Origin: Flavobacterium sp. N2270 | GTDB lineage: Bacteria; Bacteroidota; Bacteroidia; Flavobacteriales; Flavobacteriaceae | NCBI RefSeq assembly: GCF_025947225.1 | Contig: NZ_CP110005.1 | Coordinates: 1,798,001-1,862,000 of the forward strand | Direction of reading: 5' to 3' | Length of the DNA stretch: 64,000 nt | Part shown: piece after piece, positions 49,669 to 59,186 of the stretch | Numbering within the stretch: position 1 is the stretch's first letter | How the letters are laid out: the number at the start of each line of letters is the position of its first letter | The notes under the pieces: model-generated | Told to the model about the DNA's origin: nothing | Databases searched by the model: none | The model's input: the letters and a program-made list of their open reading frames with translations, nothing else | Program-made: the position numbers and the translations under genes

Positions 49669-51888
49669 ATGAAATATTTTTATTTATTGATAGTTTCATT
49701 ACTGTCTTTAACTTCCTATGGACAAAATTTAAATGGAAAAGTTGAAGATGTATATGGAAACCCAATTGCAGATGTTTATGTCTATAATGAAAGTAGCGAT
49801 GTACACACGCATACAAATGAGTTTGGAAATTTTGTATTAACTAAGGTTAAATTAAATGAAAGCTATAAAATTTCAAAACTTGGTTATATAGCTATTGAAT
49901 TTAAAGTAAATCAACTAAATGAAAGAGTAAAAATTATTTTAGAAGAAGAAGTTTTTAAACTTTCTGAAGTTACTATTTCTCCAAATGTAAATATAAACTC
50001 AACAATCATGAAATTGGATTTAAATACAAATCCAGTAAATTCTTCTCAAGAAATTCTTAGAAAAGTTCCAGGTTTATTTATTGGTCAGCATGCTGGTGGA
50101 GGTAAAGCAGAACAACTCTTTTTAAGAGGTTTTGATATCGATCATGGAACCGATGTTGCAATAACTGCCGACGGAATTCCAGTAAATATGGTTTCTCATG
50201 CGCACGGACAAGGTTATTCCGATTTGCATTTTATTATTCCAGAAACGATAAATATTATCGATTTTGGAAAAGGTCCTTATAATGCTGCAAAAGGTAATTT
50301 TGCTACTGCAGGTTATGTAGATTTTAAAACAAAAGATAAGTTAGAAGAAAGTAAGTTAAGTGTTGAGGTTGGCCAATTTAACACTGTTAGAACTGTTGGT
50401 TTATTCGATTTATTAGGAAATAAAACAAAATCAAATGCTTATTTGGCAACTGAATATATTGAAACAGATGGACCTTTTGATTCTCCTCAAAATTTCAATC
50501 GATTTAATATTTTTGGAAAATATTCAACCATTTTAGAAAATCAAACCAAGTTGAGTTTTATAGGTTCTCATTTTACAAGTAAATGGGATGCTTCAGGCCA
50601 AATCCCAAACCGATTAGTGAACAACGGAACTATTTCTCGTTTTGGAGCTGTAGATGATACCGAAGGCGGATTTACTTCTAGAACTAATTTAGCTGTAGCA
50701 ATAGATAAAATCATTGATGAAAACAGTTATTTAAAAACCAATGTGTATTTTTCAAAATACGACTTTACGCTGTTTTCAAACTTTACTTTTTTCTTAGAAG
50801 ATCCTGTAAACGGCGACCAAATTAGACAATATGAAAATAGAAAATTGTATGGTTTTAATTCCGAATATACCACGAAAAAAACATATGATACTTTCAAATT
50901 AAAATGGCAAACAGGAATTGGTTTAAAAGTAAATGCTACTAAAGATTCTGAACTTTCGCACACGTTAAATAGAAATACAGTTCTAAATTATATTCAACTT
51001 GGTGATATTGATGAATCTAACTTTTCAGCTTATACAAATGTTGAATTTCAGTTTAATAAATTAACTATAAATCCTTCTTTACGAATGGATTACTTTAAAT
51101 TCAATTACCAAGATAAATTGGCTGCGAGTTATGAAACGCTTTCAAATACTAAATTTAAAGTGTTACCCAAATTAAATTTTAATTATGTTCAAAACGATAA
51201 AGTCGCTTACTTTTTAAAATCTGGTTTCGGGTTTCATTCCAACGATACCAGAGTTGTTTTACAAGAAGATAAAGAAATTTTACCCACTGTTTTTGGTGCC
51301 GATTTAGGTACAACTTTAAAACCAACAAAAAATTTAATTGTTAACGCTGCACTTTGGACTTTATTTTCAAATCAAGAGTTTGTATATGTTGGCGATGCTG
51401 GAATTGTAGAACCTTCTGGAAAATCTAAACGTTTAGGTGTAGATTTAGGTGTAAGATATCAATTAAACGATTATTTATTTTTAGATTTTGATGCAAATTA
51501 TGCTTTTGCACGAAGTGTAGACGAACCGAGTGGACAAGATTATATTCCTTTAGCTCCAGAATTTACTTCAACAGGAGGAATTAGTTTTAAAAATTTCAAA
51601 CGATTTTCAGGGAATTTAAATTACCGTTTTATGGGAGATCGTGCGGCAAATGAAGATGATTCGGTAATTGCAAAAGGTTATTTGGTATCTGATTTATCGG
51701 TAAACTATAAATTAAGTAAAACTTTTGAAGTTGGAGTAGTGGTAAACAATCTTTTTAATACAGAGTGGAATGAAACGCAATTTTTAACCGAATCGCAATT
51801 ACAAACCGAATCTCAAAGTGTAGAAGAAATTCATTTTACGCCAGGAACGCCGTTTTTTGCAAAAATTAAATTGACATATAGTTTCTAA
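49669..51888 (+). CDS. TonB-dependent receptor with carboxypeptidase-like N-terminal domain
   Basis: A 739-residue outer-membrane receptor: signal peptide (YFYLLIVSLLSLTSYGQ), CarboxypepD_reg-like domain (about 20-100), plug domain with the motif PVNMVSHAHGQGYSDL near 175 and GKGPYNAAKGNFATAGYVDFKTKD, then a 22-stranded barrel ending in LTYSF. Imports an unknown ligand. Four bases after the TPR gene, so cotranscribed. Confidence 0.88.
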   Translation: MKYFYLLIVSLLSLTSYGQNLNGKVEDVYGNPIADVYVYNESSDVHTHTNEFGNFVLTKVKLNESYKISKLGYIAIEFKVNQLNERVKIILEEEVFKLSEVTISPNVNINSTIMKLDLNTNPVNSSQEILRKVPGLFIGQHAGGGKAEQLFLRGFDIDHGTDVAITADGIPVNMVSHAHGQGYSDLHFIIPETINIIDFGKGPYNAAKGNFATAGYVDFKTKDKLEESKLSVEVGQFNTVRTVGLFDLLGNKTKSNAYLATEYIETDGPFDSPQNFNRFNIFGKYSTILENQTKLSFIGSHFTSKWDASGQIPNRLVNNGTISRFGAVDDTEGGFTSRTNLAVAIDKIIDENSYLKTNVYFSKYDFTLFSNFTFFLEDPVNGDQIRQYENRKLYGFNSEYTTKKTYDTFKLKWQTGIGLKVNATKDSELSHTLNRNTVLNYIQLGDIDESNFSAYTNVEFQFNKLTINPSLRMDYFKFNYQDKLAASYETLSNTKFKVLPKLNFNYVQNDKVAYFLKSGFGFHSNDTRVVLQEDKEILPTVFGADLGTTLKPTKNLIVNAALWTLFSNQEFVYVGDAGIVEPSGKSKRLGVDLGVRYQLNDYLFLDFDANYAFARSVDEPSGQDYIPLAPEFTSTGGISFKNFKRFSGNLNYRFMGDRAANEDDSVIAKGYLVSDLSVNYKLSKTFEVGVVVNNLFNTEWNETQFLTESQLQTESQSVEEIHFTPGTPFFAKIKLTYSF

Positions 51889-51916
51889 GTTCAAAAGGTT
51901 TTATATTTTTGAAACC

Positions 51917-52570
51917 ATGAGACAAGAAGCTTTACTAGAATATTTAGAAGGTTTTATTTCGGAAAATCGTAAACAACGCTTTTTAGACGTTTTAAAAAAC
52001 AGAACCAAACATTTTACCATTGCTATGGAAGATGTGTATCAAATGCATAATACAAGTGCTGTAATGCGCAGTTGTGAAGTTTTTGGTATTCAAGAACTAA
52101 ATGTTATTGAGCAAAAGTATGGTAAATCTATTGACAAGCAAATTGCCATGGGTGCTCAAAAATGGGTCGATATAAAAGAACATGAAGATGCTGCTTCTTG
52201 TTTAAAGAGTTTAAGAGCTCAAGGTTATCAAATTATTGCAACCACACCACATAACGAATCGTGTTTAATTCACGAATTTGATATTACAAAACCATCGGCT
52301 TTATTTTTTGGAACGGAGAAAGAAGGACTTTCAGAAGAAATAATGAATAACGCCGATGGATATTTAAAAATTCCAATGGTTGGTTTTACCGAAAGTTTAA
52401 ACATATCGGTTTCAGCAGCAATTATTATTCAAGACATTACAAACCGACTCAGAAACTCAAAAATTGATTGGCAATTATCTGAAGAAGAAATTTTTGAAAA
52501 AAGATTAGATTGGACACGAAAAACCATAAAAGATGCTGCTTTTGTAGAAAGTAAGTTTTATGAGAAGTAG
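51917..52570 (+). CDS. trmH: tRNA (guanosine-2'-O-)-methyltransferase, TrmH-like
   Basis: A 217-residue SPOUT methyltransferase. LFFGTEKEGLSEEIMNNAD and KIPMVGFTESLNISVSAAI give the SPOUT motifs 2 and 3 with the trefoil-knot residues; HNTSAVMRSCEVFGI near 42-56 is motif 1. The length fits TrmH, which methylates G18 of tRNA, rather than RlmB, but substrate is not proven. 28 bases after the TonB receptor gene. Confidence 0.85.
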   Translation: MRQEALLEYLEGFISENRKQRFLDVLKNRTKHFTIAMEDVYQMHNTSAVMRSCEVFGIQELNVIEQKYGKSIDKQIAMGAQKWVDIKEHEDAASCLKSLRAQGYQIIATTPHNESCLIHEFDITKPSALFFGTEKEGLSEEIMNNADGYLKIPMVGFTESLNISVSAAIIIQDITNRLRNSKIDWQLSEEEIFEKRLDWTRKTIKDAAFVESKFYEK

Positions 52571-52581
52571 ATTATTGTTTT

Positions 52582-53394
52582 TTATTTCTGTCCTAAACTC
52601 CAAATCAACGCTTTTTCTTTAGTCGCTCTAAAAATAGTATTGTGTTGTTCATTTGGTTCGTCTGAATACAACCAAGTGAAGTTGCCTTTAGAATTGTTGA
52701 ATTTTTTTTCTAATTCTTTAGTATATTTAGAAATATCTTCCGCATCAGACCCGGCAAACCAAATCTTTTTATTTGTGTAGTTTTTGGTTTTTACTAAGCT
52801 TTCAAAATTTTGCACTAAATATTGCTCATTAAACCATAATGAAGGATCAATTGCAATATAGTTGTCAAACATTTCATTGTCTAATAAAAAGGTTTCAACT
52901 ACAAATAAACCAGCAAGCGATTCACCAATGATAAATTTCTTGTTAGTTGTTCTGTATTTTTCATTTATTACAGGAAACAATTCATTTTTTATGAACTTTC
53001 TAAAATTATCAGCACCACCAGCTTTAGGAATATATTCCAAATCGTACTCAATTTTTGTTGGTCCAGTTAAATCTCTACCGCGTATAGTATTTTCAATTCC
53101 TACCAATATACAAGCTGGAACTTTGTTTTCAGCAATTAATTTTTCTAACGTATTTGCAATATGCGGAAAATCTTCTTTAATTCCGCCATCAGGCATATAT
53201 AAAACAGGTAAACTATCAATTGATTGTTCGTAATTTTTTGGAGTCCAAATGTTAATTACTCGATTATCATTTGTAAACTTTGAAGCTATTTTTAAACTGT
53301 CGTGTTTAGGAATAGGATCGTTATAAACAACGGCTGCGTTTTTACAACTAAATAGAAATGTTACAATGAATAGAAATAAAATATTTTTTTTCAT
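52582..53394 (-). CDS. Alpha/beta-hydrolase lipoprotein (esterase-like)
   Basis: A 270-residue lipoprotein (LFLFIVTFLFSCKNA, lipid at the cysteine). FIIGESLAGLFVVETF near 156-171 is the GxSxxG nucleophile elbow; NEQHNTIFRATKEK near 246-259 holds the histidine, and the layout resembles the ferric-siderophore esterase group (DUF3327/Fes-like). It may release iron from imported siderophore or act on another ester. Confidence 0.8.
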   Translation of the reverse strand: MKKNILFLFIVTFLFSCKNAAVVYNDPIPKHDSLKIASKFTNDNRVINIWTPKNYEQSIDSLPVLYMPDGGIKEDFPHIANTLEKLIAENKVPACILVGIENTIRGRDLTGPTKIEYDLEYIPKAGGADNFRKFIKNELFPVINEKYRTTNKKFIIGESLAGLFVVETFLLDNEMFDNYIAIDPSLWFNEQYLVQNFESLVKTKNYTNKKIWFAGSDAEDISKYTKELEKKFNNSKGNFTWLYSDEPNEQHNTIFRATKEKALIWSLGQK

Positions 53395-53438
53395 TAGTTA
53401 GGTTTTTAGATAGTTACAGTTAGTTAACAAAGTAAAAA

Positions 53439-54212
53439 CTACTTATTCTTATTTAGAATTTTATATTCTTCATAACATGAATTAATGGCATCCATAATTT
53501 GAAGGTCATTAGCCGTTTTGATAAAATATTCAGAATAATTACAGTTTTGAAGAATTAAAGGAATATCATCTTTGTCAATTTCAAGTAATGCAGCTAGTGT
53601 TTCTCTATCGTATTTTGAAGCTAAAAGATTACGCACAGTATCATCTTTCTTCATTTCCTTTAGTTTCTTCATTTCTTTTGGACGTTTTCCAAAAGCACTA
53701 TATAAGAAATCAGCCGGATTAAAAATAGCTCCTAATACTTTAGTAACAGCCCCAGGAGATTTATCGCCTACTTCGTAGCCTTCATTTAAACCAGAAATAC
53801 TATATCTGTAGTTGCTTTCATCTACATATATTAATTCTGTATCAACTTGTATATAGCCTGTTAAATTGTATTGAGTTACTACTATTTCTTCAAGAGCATA
53901 TGCTTTTTCGGTAAGATAAATTTTAGAAGATTTATTTTTTACCCAATCATTTGAAACTTTAACTTTAATAGTCTCAAATCCTAAATAAGAGATTAGTAAA
54001 GTATCATTTACTTTCGCTGTAATTTCAAATAAACCATTTCCGTCTGTTGTGGTTCCTTTAATTTTGGTGGTATTAATGACATGCACGTTTGACATAGGAA
54101 GTCTCGTTTCGCTGTTATAAACGCTACCTGAAAGTTTACTTACAATTGTGTCTTTTTGACTAAAAGAACTTATTGTAAATATTGAAAACAAAAAAACTAT
54201 AAAATATCTCAT
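53439..54212 (-). CDS. Carboxypeptidase-like-domain protein, signal-peptided
   Basis: A 257-residue protein with a signal peptide (YFIVFLFSIFTISSFS), a CarboxypepD_reg-like beta domain (about 24-110, SGSVYNSETRLPMSNVHVINTTKIKGTTTDGNG), and an uncharacterised helical part (KEMKKLKEMKKDD). Exported, role unknown; such proteins often are outer-membrane partners. Confidence 0.75.
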   Translation of the reverse strand: MRYFIVFLFSIFTISSFSQKDTIVSKLSGSVYNSETRLPMSNVHVINTTKIKGTTTDGNGLFEITAKVNDTLLISYLGFETIKVKVSNDWVKNKSSKIYLTEKAYALEEIVVTQYNLTGYIQVDTELIYVDESNYRYSISGLNEGYEVGDKSPGAVTKVLGAIFNPADFLYSAFGKRPKEMKKLKEMKKDDTVRNLLASKYDRETLAALLEIDKDDIPLILQNCNYSEYFIKTANDLQIMDAINSCYEEYKILNKNK

Positions 54213-54228
54213 CTTTTAATTATTGATT

Positions 54229-54236
54229 CAAAAATA
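54229..54236 (-). promoter_or_regulatory. -7 box TATTTTTG of the carboxypeptidase-like gene
   Basis: Fits TAnnTTTG on the minus strand, 17 bases before the ATG. Confidence 0.45.
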
Positions 54237-54298
54237 CAAATCAATTGGAGATATTTTATAGTTTCTTAAATATTTATCAGAAAATTAACGAAAAACGC

Positions 54299-56227
54299 TT
54301 AATCTCTTCTAGATCTTTTTGCTTTATCAAAGAATCCACCGTTAGAATCATTAGAAGAACTTCTTCTAGATGGTCTTTCGCTATTAGAGCTAGATTCTCT
54401 TCTTGGCCTTTCACTTCTTGATGAAAAACCTCTATCGTCTTTGTTTGAACTTCTTTCTCTTGGAGCAAAATTTCTGTCGCTACCGCTTCTAGAGTTTGAA
54501 CTTCTTTCTCCTCTAGGACTAGAATTACGTTCTCTAAAACCACCAGAATTTCTTCCGCTGCTTCTTCCTCCGCTTCTTCCACCAGAATTTCTTCCACCAT
54601 GATCTCTTCTTCTGCTATTTCCTCCACCGTCGTTATTAGAAATCTCAACATTAATTTTTCTACCATCAATGTTAACAGCATTTAATGTTTCCATCACTTT
54701 GGTTGCATGTTCAGCATCAGTATTAAAGAAAGAGAATCCTTCTTTAACATCTACTTTAAATAAGTCGTCTTGACCTAATTCTAGAGTATCTCTTAAATAA
54801 TCTTTTAAAGTCATCCAATCAAAATTATCTCTTGATCCAATGTTTATAAAGAAACGAACCGCACCGTTAGATGGAATAACTCCAGGTTCACGACGTTCAT
54901 TGGTTCCTTGAGAAATATCTCTAGATTTTTTATAGTATGCGATAAATCTATTAAATTCAACAGACACCATTCTCTTAATTAGTTCGTCTTTTGGAAGATC
55001 TTGTAAAACCTCTTCAATAGCAGGTAAATATTTGTCGATTTCGTGATCGATTTCAACATCTTTGATTCTATTTGCTAAATGAAATAATTGAATTTGACAA
55101 ATTTCTTCTCCTGAAGGAATTGGCTTTTCTTCAAATTTCATTTTAATGATTCTCTCAATTTGAGAAATTTTACGCAATTCACTTTTTGTAATAATTACTA
55201 ATGAAGTACCTGATTTACCCGCACGACCAGTTCTACCAGAACGGTGCGTATAAGTTTCAATTTCATCAGGTAATTGGTAGTTTATTACGTGTGTAATATC
55301 GTCAACATCAATTCCACGAGCAGCAACATCAGTTGCAACAAGCATTTGAATTTGTCTTCCTCTAAACGATTTCATAACTCCGTCACGTTGCGCTTGAGAT
55401 AAATCTCCATGCAATGCAGCAGCATTATATCCATCTTCAATTAATTTTTCAGCAACAGCTTGAGTATCACGTTTTGTTCTACAGAAAATTACTGAGAAAA
55501 TATCCGGATTTGCATCTGCTAATCTTTTAAGAGCTGGATATCTATCACGAGCACTTACTAAGTAAAACTCATGTGATACATTTTCATTTCCAGAATTTTT
55601 GTGTCCAACAGTAATTTCTTGCGGACTGTTCATAAACTCTTTAGCTATTCTTGCTACCTCTTGCGGCATTGTTGCAGAAAATAACCAAGTGCTTTTTTCT
55701 TTTGGTGTATCAGATAAAATAGCTGTAATGTCTTCATAGAATCCCATGTTTAACATTTCATCCGCTTCATCTAATATACAATAGTCAATGTTTTTTATGT
55801 TAACCATTCCGCGGTTAATCATATCTTGCATTCTACCAGGAGTTGCCACAATTATTTGTGCTCCTCTACGTATGTCTTTTGCTTGTTCTGTTATACTTGC
55901 CCCACCGTAAACCGCAACTGTGTTCAGTCCTTTTACGTATTTTGAGTATAACTTAATTTCGTTAGTAATTTGAAGACATAACTCTCTTGTAGGCGATAAA
56001 ATTAATGCTTGAGTGTCTCTGTTTTCTGCATCAATTTTTTGGATAACTGGAAAACCAAACGCTGCAGTCTTACCCGTTCCGGTCTGCGCTAACGCTACAA
56101 TGTCTGTGTCTTTTTCCAATAATAGGGGAATCGCTTTTTCCTGTACTTCTGACGGATTTTCAAATCCTAGATCTTTAATCGCCAGCAGTAGCGATTCGTT
56201 TAATCCTAATTGTTCAAATTTATTCAT
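54299..56227 (-). CDS. DEAD-box RNA helicase, DeaD/CsdA type
   Basis: A 642-residue helicase with AQTGTGKTAAFG, DEAD, SAT and HRSGRTGRAG motifs in the core (about 1-370), a linker, a DbpA-type RNA-binding domain (about 465-545) and a long arginine/glycine/serine-rich tail (about 550-642). Unwinds short RNA duplexes, as in cold growth and ribosome assembly. The GC-rich repetitive tail gives a second, false ORF in another frame. Confidence 0.92.
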   Translation of the reverse strand: MNKFEQLGLNESLLLAIKDLGFENPSEVQEKAIPLLLEKDTDIVALAQTGTGKTAAFGFPVIQKIDAENRDTQALILSPTRELCLQITNEIKLYSKYVKGLNTVAVYGGASITEQAKDIRRGAQIIVATPGRMQDMINRGMVNIKNIDYCILDEADEMLNMGFYEDITAILSDTPKEKSTWLFSATMPQEVARIAKEFMNSPQEITVGHKNSGNENVSHEFYLVSARDRYPALKRLADANPDIFSVIFCRTKRDTQAVAEKLIEDGYNAAALHGDLSQAQRDGVMKSFRGRQIQMLVATDVAARGIDVDDITHVINYQLPDEIETYTHRSGRTGRAGKSGTSLVIITKSELRKISQIERIIKMKFEEKPIPSGEEICQIQLFHLANRIKDVEIDHEIDKYLPAIEEVLQDLPKDELIKRMVSVEFNRFIAYYKKSRDISQGTNERREPGVIPSNGAVRFFINIGSRDNFDWMTLKDYLRDTLELGQDDLFKVDVKEGFSFFNTDAEHATKVMETLNAVNIDGRKINVEISNNDGGGNSRRRDHGGRNSGGRSGGRSSGRNSGGFRERNSSPRGERSSNSRSGSDRNFAPRERSSNKDDRGFSSRSERPRRESSSNSERPSRRSSSNDSNGGFFDKAKRSRRD

Positions 56228-56247
56228 GTGTATTTTTAAATTGGGTG

Positions 56248-56255
56248 CAAAAGTA
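56248..56255 (-). promoter_or_regulatory. -7 box TACTTTTG of the DEAD-box helicase
   Basis: Fits TAnnTTTG on the minus strand, 21 bases before the ATG. Confidence 0.5.
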
Positions 56256-56361
56256 CTGATTATTAGTGAGATATACTAATTATTTCTAAATTGTTCACTT
56301 TCAGATGCTTTAATGCTAAAAACAATCACAATTTTTGATTTTATTGTTCTGTAATAATGGC

Positions 56362-56369
56362 TACTTTTG
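56362..56369 (+). promoter_or_regulatory. -7 box TACTTTTG of the TRIC-family gene
   Basis: Fits TAnnTTTG, 26 bases before the ATG at 56396. Confidence 0.5.
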
Positions 56370-56395
56370 CACAAAAAAATAAAAATTAATACAAA

Positions 56396-56998
56396 ATGTT
56401 TCAGTTTTTAGACATTATAGGTACATTGGCTTTTGCAATTTCTGGAGCATTAACTGGTTGGCATAAGAAGCTCGATCCTTTTGGTGTTTTTATTATTGCT
56501 TTTGTGACTGCTCTTGGCGGAGGAACTTTACGTGATATATTAATTGGACGGACTCCAGTAGGGTGGATGTTGGATTTAACCTATGTTTACATGATAATTT
56601 TAGGTTTTATAGCTACAATTATTTTGAAAACTAGATTAGAGAAACTGAGAATTTCCTTGTTTTTATTTGATACAATTGGTTTAGGGATTTTTACTATAAT
56701 AGGTTTAGAGAAAGGAATTGAGATTGGATTACATCCAATTATTTGTATTGCTTTAGGGACAATGACTGCTAGTTTTGGAGGTGTTATTCGTGATATATTG
56801 TGTAATGAAATCCCGGTTATATTTAGAAAAGAAATCTATGCAACTATAAGTATAAGTGGTGGAGTTTTGTTTTTTTCTTTAAATGAATTTCAACTGAATA
56901 AAGATATATTGTATCTTGTAACATCGTCATTTATGATTGTTTTTAGATTATTAGCAGTAAAAAACAAATGGTATTTACCTTCACCATATAAAGAATAA
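56396..56998 (+). CDS. Trimeric intracellular cation channel family (UPF0126) protein
   Basis: A 200-residue membrane protein with six to seven helices and the paired repeat of UPF0126/TRIC: FVTALGGGTLRDILIGRTP near 42-60 and MTASFGGVIRDILCNEIP near 122-139. Forms cation or small-molecule channels in the cytoplasmic membrane; the bacterial ligand is not certain. Confidence 0.88.
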   Translation: MFQFLDIIGTLAFAISGALTGWHKKLDPFGVFIIAFVTALGGGTLRDILIGRTPVGWMLDLTYVYMIILGFIATIILKTRLEKLRISLFLFDTIGLGIFTIIGLEKGIEIGLHPIICIALGTMTASFGGVIRDILCNEIPVIFRKEIYATISISGGVLFFSLNEFQLNKDILYLVTSSFMIVFRLLAVKNKWYLPSPYKE

Positions 56999-57001
56999 AA
57001 A

Positions 57002-57577
57002 TTATTCTTTACTTAAAAAATCTATTAAAGATCTTGTAGCAATTCCTCTATGGCTAATTTTTGCTTTTTCAATCATTGAAATTTGTGCAAATGTAGAAGA
57101 ATGCCCTTGGGGTTGAAATATAGGATCGTAACCAAAACCATCAACACCTTTTTTTTCAAAAGTAATTGTTCCTTTTGCAATTCCTTCAAATAAGTGCTGT
57201 TCTCCGTTTATATTTAAAGCAATTACAGTTTTAAAATGAGCATTTCTGTTTGACTTATCATTAAGCTCAAACAAAAGTTTGTTCATGTTATCTTCTGCAT
57301 TTTTTTGTTCTCCGGCATAACGTGCTGAATAAACTCCTGGCTCACCATTTAAAACTTCAACTTCTAAACCTGTATCATCTGCAAAACAATTATAACCGAA
57401 TTTTTTAGTTACATAATTTGCTTTTAAAATTGCATTTCCTTCAATAGTAGTTGAAGTCTCTGGAATATCTTCAAAACAGCCAATATCTTCAAGGCTTAAT
57501 ATTTTTATTGAGCTTGGAAGTAGTTGCTGAATTTCTTGAATTTTATTTTTGTTGTTTGAAGCGAAAACGAGTTGCAT
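57002..57577 (-). CDS. rdgB: Non-canonical purine NTP diphosphatase (RdgB/HAM1)
   Basis: A 191-residue house-cleaning enzyme that hydrolyses ITP and XTP. FASNNKNKIQEI near the start, FADDTGLEVEVLNGEPGVYSARYAG near 65-89 and GFGYDPIFQPQG near 145-156 are diagnostic. It faces the TRIC-family gene, their stops being three bases apart. Confidence 0.92.
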   Translation of the reverse strand: MQLVFASNNKNKIQEIQQLLPSSIKILSLEDIGCFEDIPETSTTIEGNAILKANYVTKKFGYNCFADDTGLEVEVLNGEPGVYSARYAGEQKNAEDNMNKLLFELNDKSNRNAHFKTVIALNINGEQHLFEGIAKGTITFEKKGVDGFGYDPIFQPQGHSSTFAQISMIEKAKISHRGIATRSLIDFLSKE

Positions 57578-57599
57578 TTTATTTACTTAGAATGAAAGT

Positions 57600-57607
57600 C
57601 AAAAATA
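57600..57607 (-). promoter_or_regulatory. -7 box TATTTTTG of rdgB
   Basis: Fits TAnnTTTG on the minus strand, 23 bases before the rdgB ATG. Confidence 0.5.
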
Positions 57608-57633
57608 CAAAGTTTTTTTAGAAATAGAAACAC

Positions 57634-57706
57634 TATAAAAATATAAAAGCCAACCTGGAGCGGTCGACTTTTATGGTGAACGTGTAACCACATTTCTGTG
57701 TCGTTC
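57634..57706 (-). ncRNA. Candidate small structured RNA
   Basis: Read on the minus strand from about 57706: GAACG (57702-57706) pairs with CGTTC (57678-57682), enclosing CACA-GAAA-TGTG (57689-57700), a small hairpin with a GAAA loop. Then comes a second hairpin, ATAAAAG (57668-57674) with CTTTTAT (57643-57649) and ACC with GGT inside, followed by TATATTTTT, a terminator-like end. A -7 box TACTTTTG lies at 57711-57718, right before the start. rdgB has its own -7 box further on, so this is an independent short transcript. Class unknown; the rest of the 57578-57904 gap holds only promoters. Confidence 0.55.
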
Positions 57707-57710
57707 GATG

Positions 57711-57718
57711 CAAAAGTA
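57711..57718 (-). promoter_or_regulatory. -7 box TACTTTTG of the candidate small RNA
   Basis: Fits TAnnTTTG on the minus strand, five bases before the GAACG stem. Confidence 0.5.
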
Positions 57719-57868
57719 ATTAAACTATTTATATTTTTATGTTTTTTTATTTTTATTTTTAAAAAATAAATAATTGTTACTTGAATATGTGTATAAAAAG
57801 ATTCCTTGAGTTAAGTTCATTTGCTTATTTCATATAAAAATAAATTATTAAAAACCCTTTTTTATTCT

Positions 57869-57876
57869 TACTTTTG
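57869..57876 (+). promoter_or_regulatory. -7 box TACTTTTG of the alpha-oxoamine synthase gene
   Basis: Fits TAnnTTTG, 28 bases before the ATG at 57905. Confidence 0.5.
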
Positions 57877-57904
57877 CCAAGTTTTTTAAAACATATTCTA
57901 TATT

Positions 57905-59164
57905 ATGGTAAAAGATTTATTTGAAAGAATTCAACAAAATAAAGGTCCATTAGGTAAATGGGCTTCACAAGCAGAAGGATATTTTGTTTTCCCAAAACTA
58001 GAAGGTGAACTTGGTCCTAGAATGAAATTTCATGGAAAAGAAGTTTTAAACTGGAGTATTAATGATTATCTAGGTTTAGCAAATCACCCAGAAGTACGCA
58101 AGGTTGATGCTGAGGCTGCTGCGCAATATGGTGCTGCTTATCCTATGGGAGCACGTATGATGAGTGGTCATACAGATATTCACGAACAATTAGAAAAAGA
58201 ATTAGCGGCTTTTGTACAAAAAGATGCCGCTTATTTATTAAATTTTGGTTATCAAGGAATGGTGTCAATTATTGATGCCTTAGTAACTAAAAATGATGTT
58301 ATTGTTTATGATGTAGATGGTCATGCTTGTATTATTGATGGAGTTCGTTTGCATATGGGAAAACGCTTTACTTACAAACACAATGATATTGAGAGCATGG
58401 AGAAGAATCTTCAACGTGCTACAAAATTAGCTCAAGAAACTGGCGGAGGTATTTTATTTATTACTGAAGGTGTTTTTGGAATGCGAGGTCAACAAGGAAA
58501 GTTAAAAGAAATTGTTGAGATGAAGAAAAAATACAATTTCCGTTTGTTAGTTGATGATGCGCATGGTTTTGGAACTCTTGGTAAAACAGGAGCTGGAGCA
58601 GGTGAGGAGCAAGGTTGTCAAGATGGTATTGATGTTTACTTTTCAACTTTTGCAAAATCAATGGCAAGTATTGGTGCTTTTGTAGCTGCTGATAAAGACA
58701 TAATTGATTATTTAAAATATAATTTACGTTCTCAAATGTTTGCTAAATCATTACCTATGGTAATGACAATTGGAGCATTAAAAAGATTAGAATTGTTGCG
58801 TAATTCTTCTGAAATTAAGGACAAACTTTGGGAAAATGTAAATGCACTTCAATCAGGGTTAACTTCTAGAGGATTTAATATTGGTGATACAAATACTTGT
58901 ATTACACCTGTTTATTTAGAAGGTTCAATTCCTGAGGCAATGATTATGGTAAATGATTTAAGAGAAAATTATGGTATTTTCTTGTCAATTGTTGTTTACC
59001 CTGTAATTCCAAAAGGAATAATTTTATTAAGAATGATTCCTACTGCATCTCATACTATGAAAGATATTGAAGATACTCTTTCAGCTTTTGAAGCTATTAG
59101 AGAAAAATTAGTAAATGGAACTTATAAGAAAATTGCTGCTGAAACTACAGTAGATGTTTCATAA
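57905..59164 (+). CDS. Alpha-oxoamine synthase (serine palmitoyltransferase/KBL family)
   Basis: A 419-residue PLP enzyme of the alpha-oxoamine synthase group, which condense an amino acid with an acyl-CoA or acyl-ACP. LLVDDAHGFGTLGKTG near 214-229 and TFAKSMASIGAF near 248-259 (PLP lysine in FAKS) are the hallmarks. In this phylum the type is usually serine palmitoyltransferase or the related cysteate-using enzyme of sulfonolipid synthesis; I cannot choose between them. Monocistronic, with a bidirectional terminator behind it. Confidence 0.85.
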   Translation: MVKDLFERIQQNKGPLGKWASQAEGYFVFPKLEGELGPRMKFHGKEVLNWSINDYLGLANHPEVRKVDAEAAAQYGAAYPMGARMMSGHTDIHEQLEKELAAFVQKDAAYLLNFGYQGMVSIIDALVTKNDVIVYDVDGHACIIDGVRLHMGKRFTYKHNDIESMEKNLQRATKLAQETGGGILFITEGVFGMRGQQGKLKEIVEMKKKYNFRLLVDDAHGFGTLGKTGAGAGEEQGCQDGIDVYFSTFAKSMASIGAFVAADKDIIDYLKYNLRSQMFAKSLPMVMTIGALKRLELLRNSSEIKDKLWENVNALQSGLTSRGFNIGDTNTCITPVYLEGSIPEAMIMVNDLRENYGIFLSIVVYPVIPKGIILLRMIPTASHTMKDIEDTLSAFEAIREKLVNGTYKKIAAETTVDVS

Positions 59165-59186
59165 AAGAAAGAAACAAATATATAAA

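Noticed and set aside
54277..54681. Minus-strand ORF of 134 codons overlapping the DEAD-box helicase
   Set aside because: It is the arginine/glycine-rich tail read in another frame, giving a repetitive glutamate/valine/leucine sequence.
57634..57706. tRNA reading of the structured stretch before rdgB
   Set aside because: No cloverleaf, no TTCGA-type T loop with a matching stem and no acceptor; only two simple hairpins.
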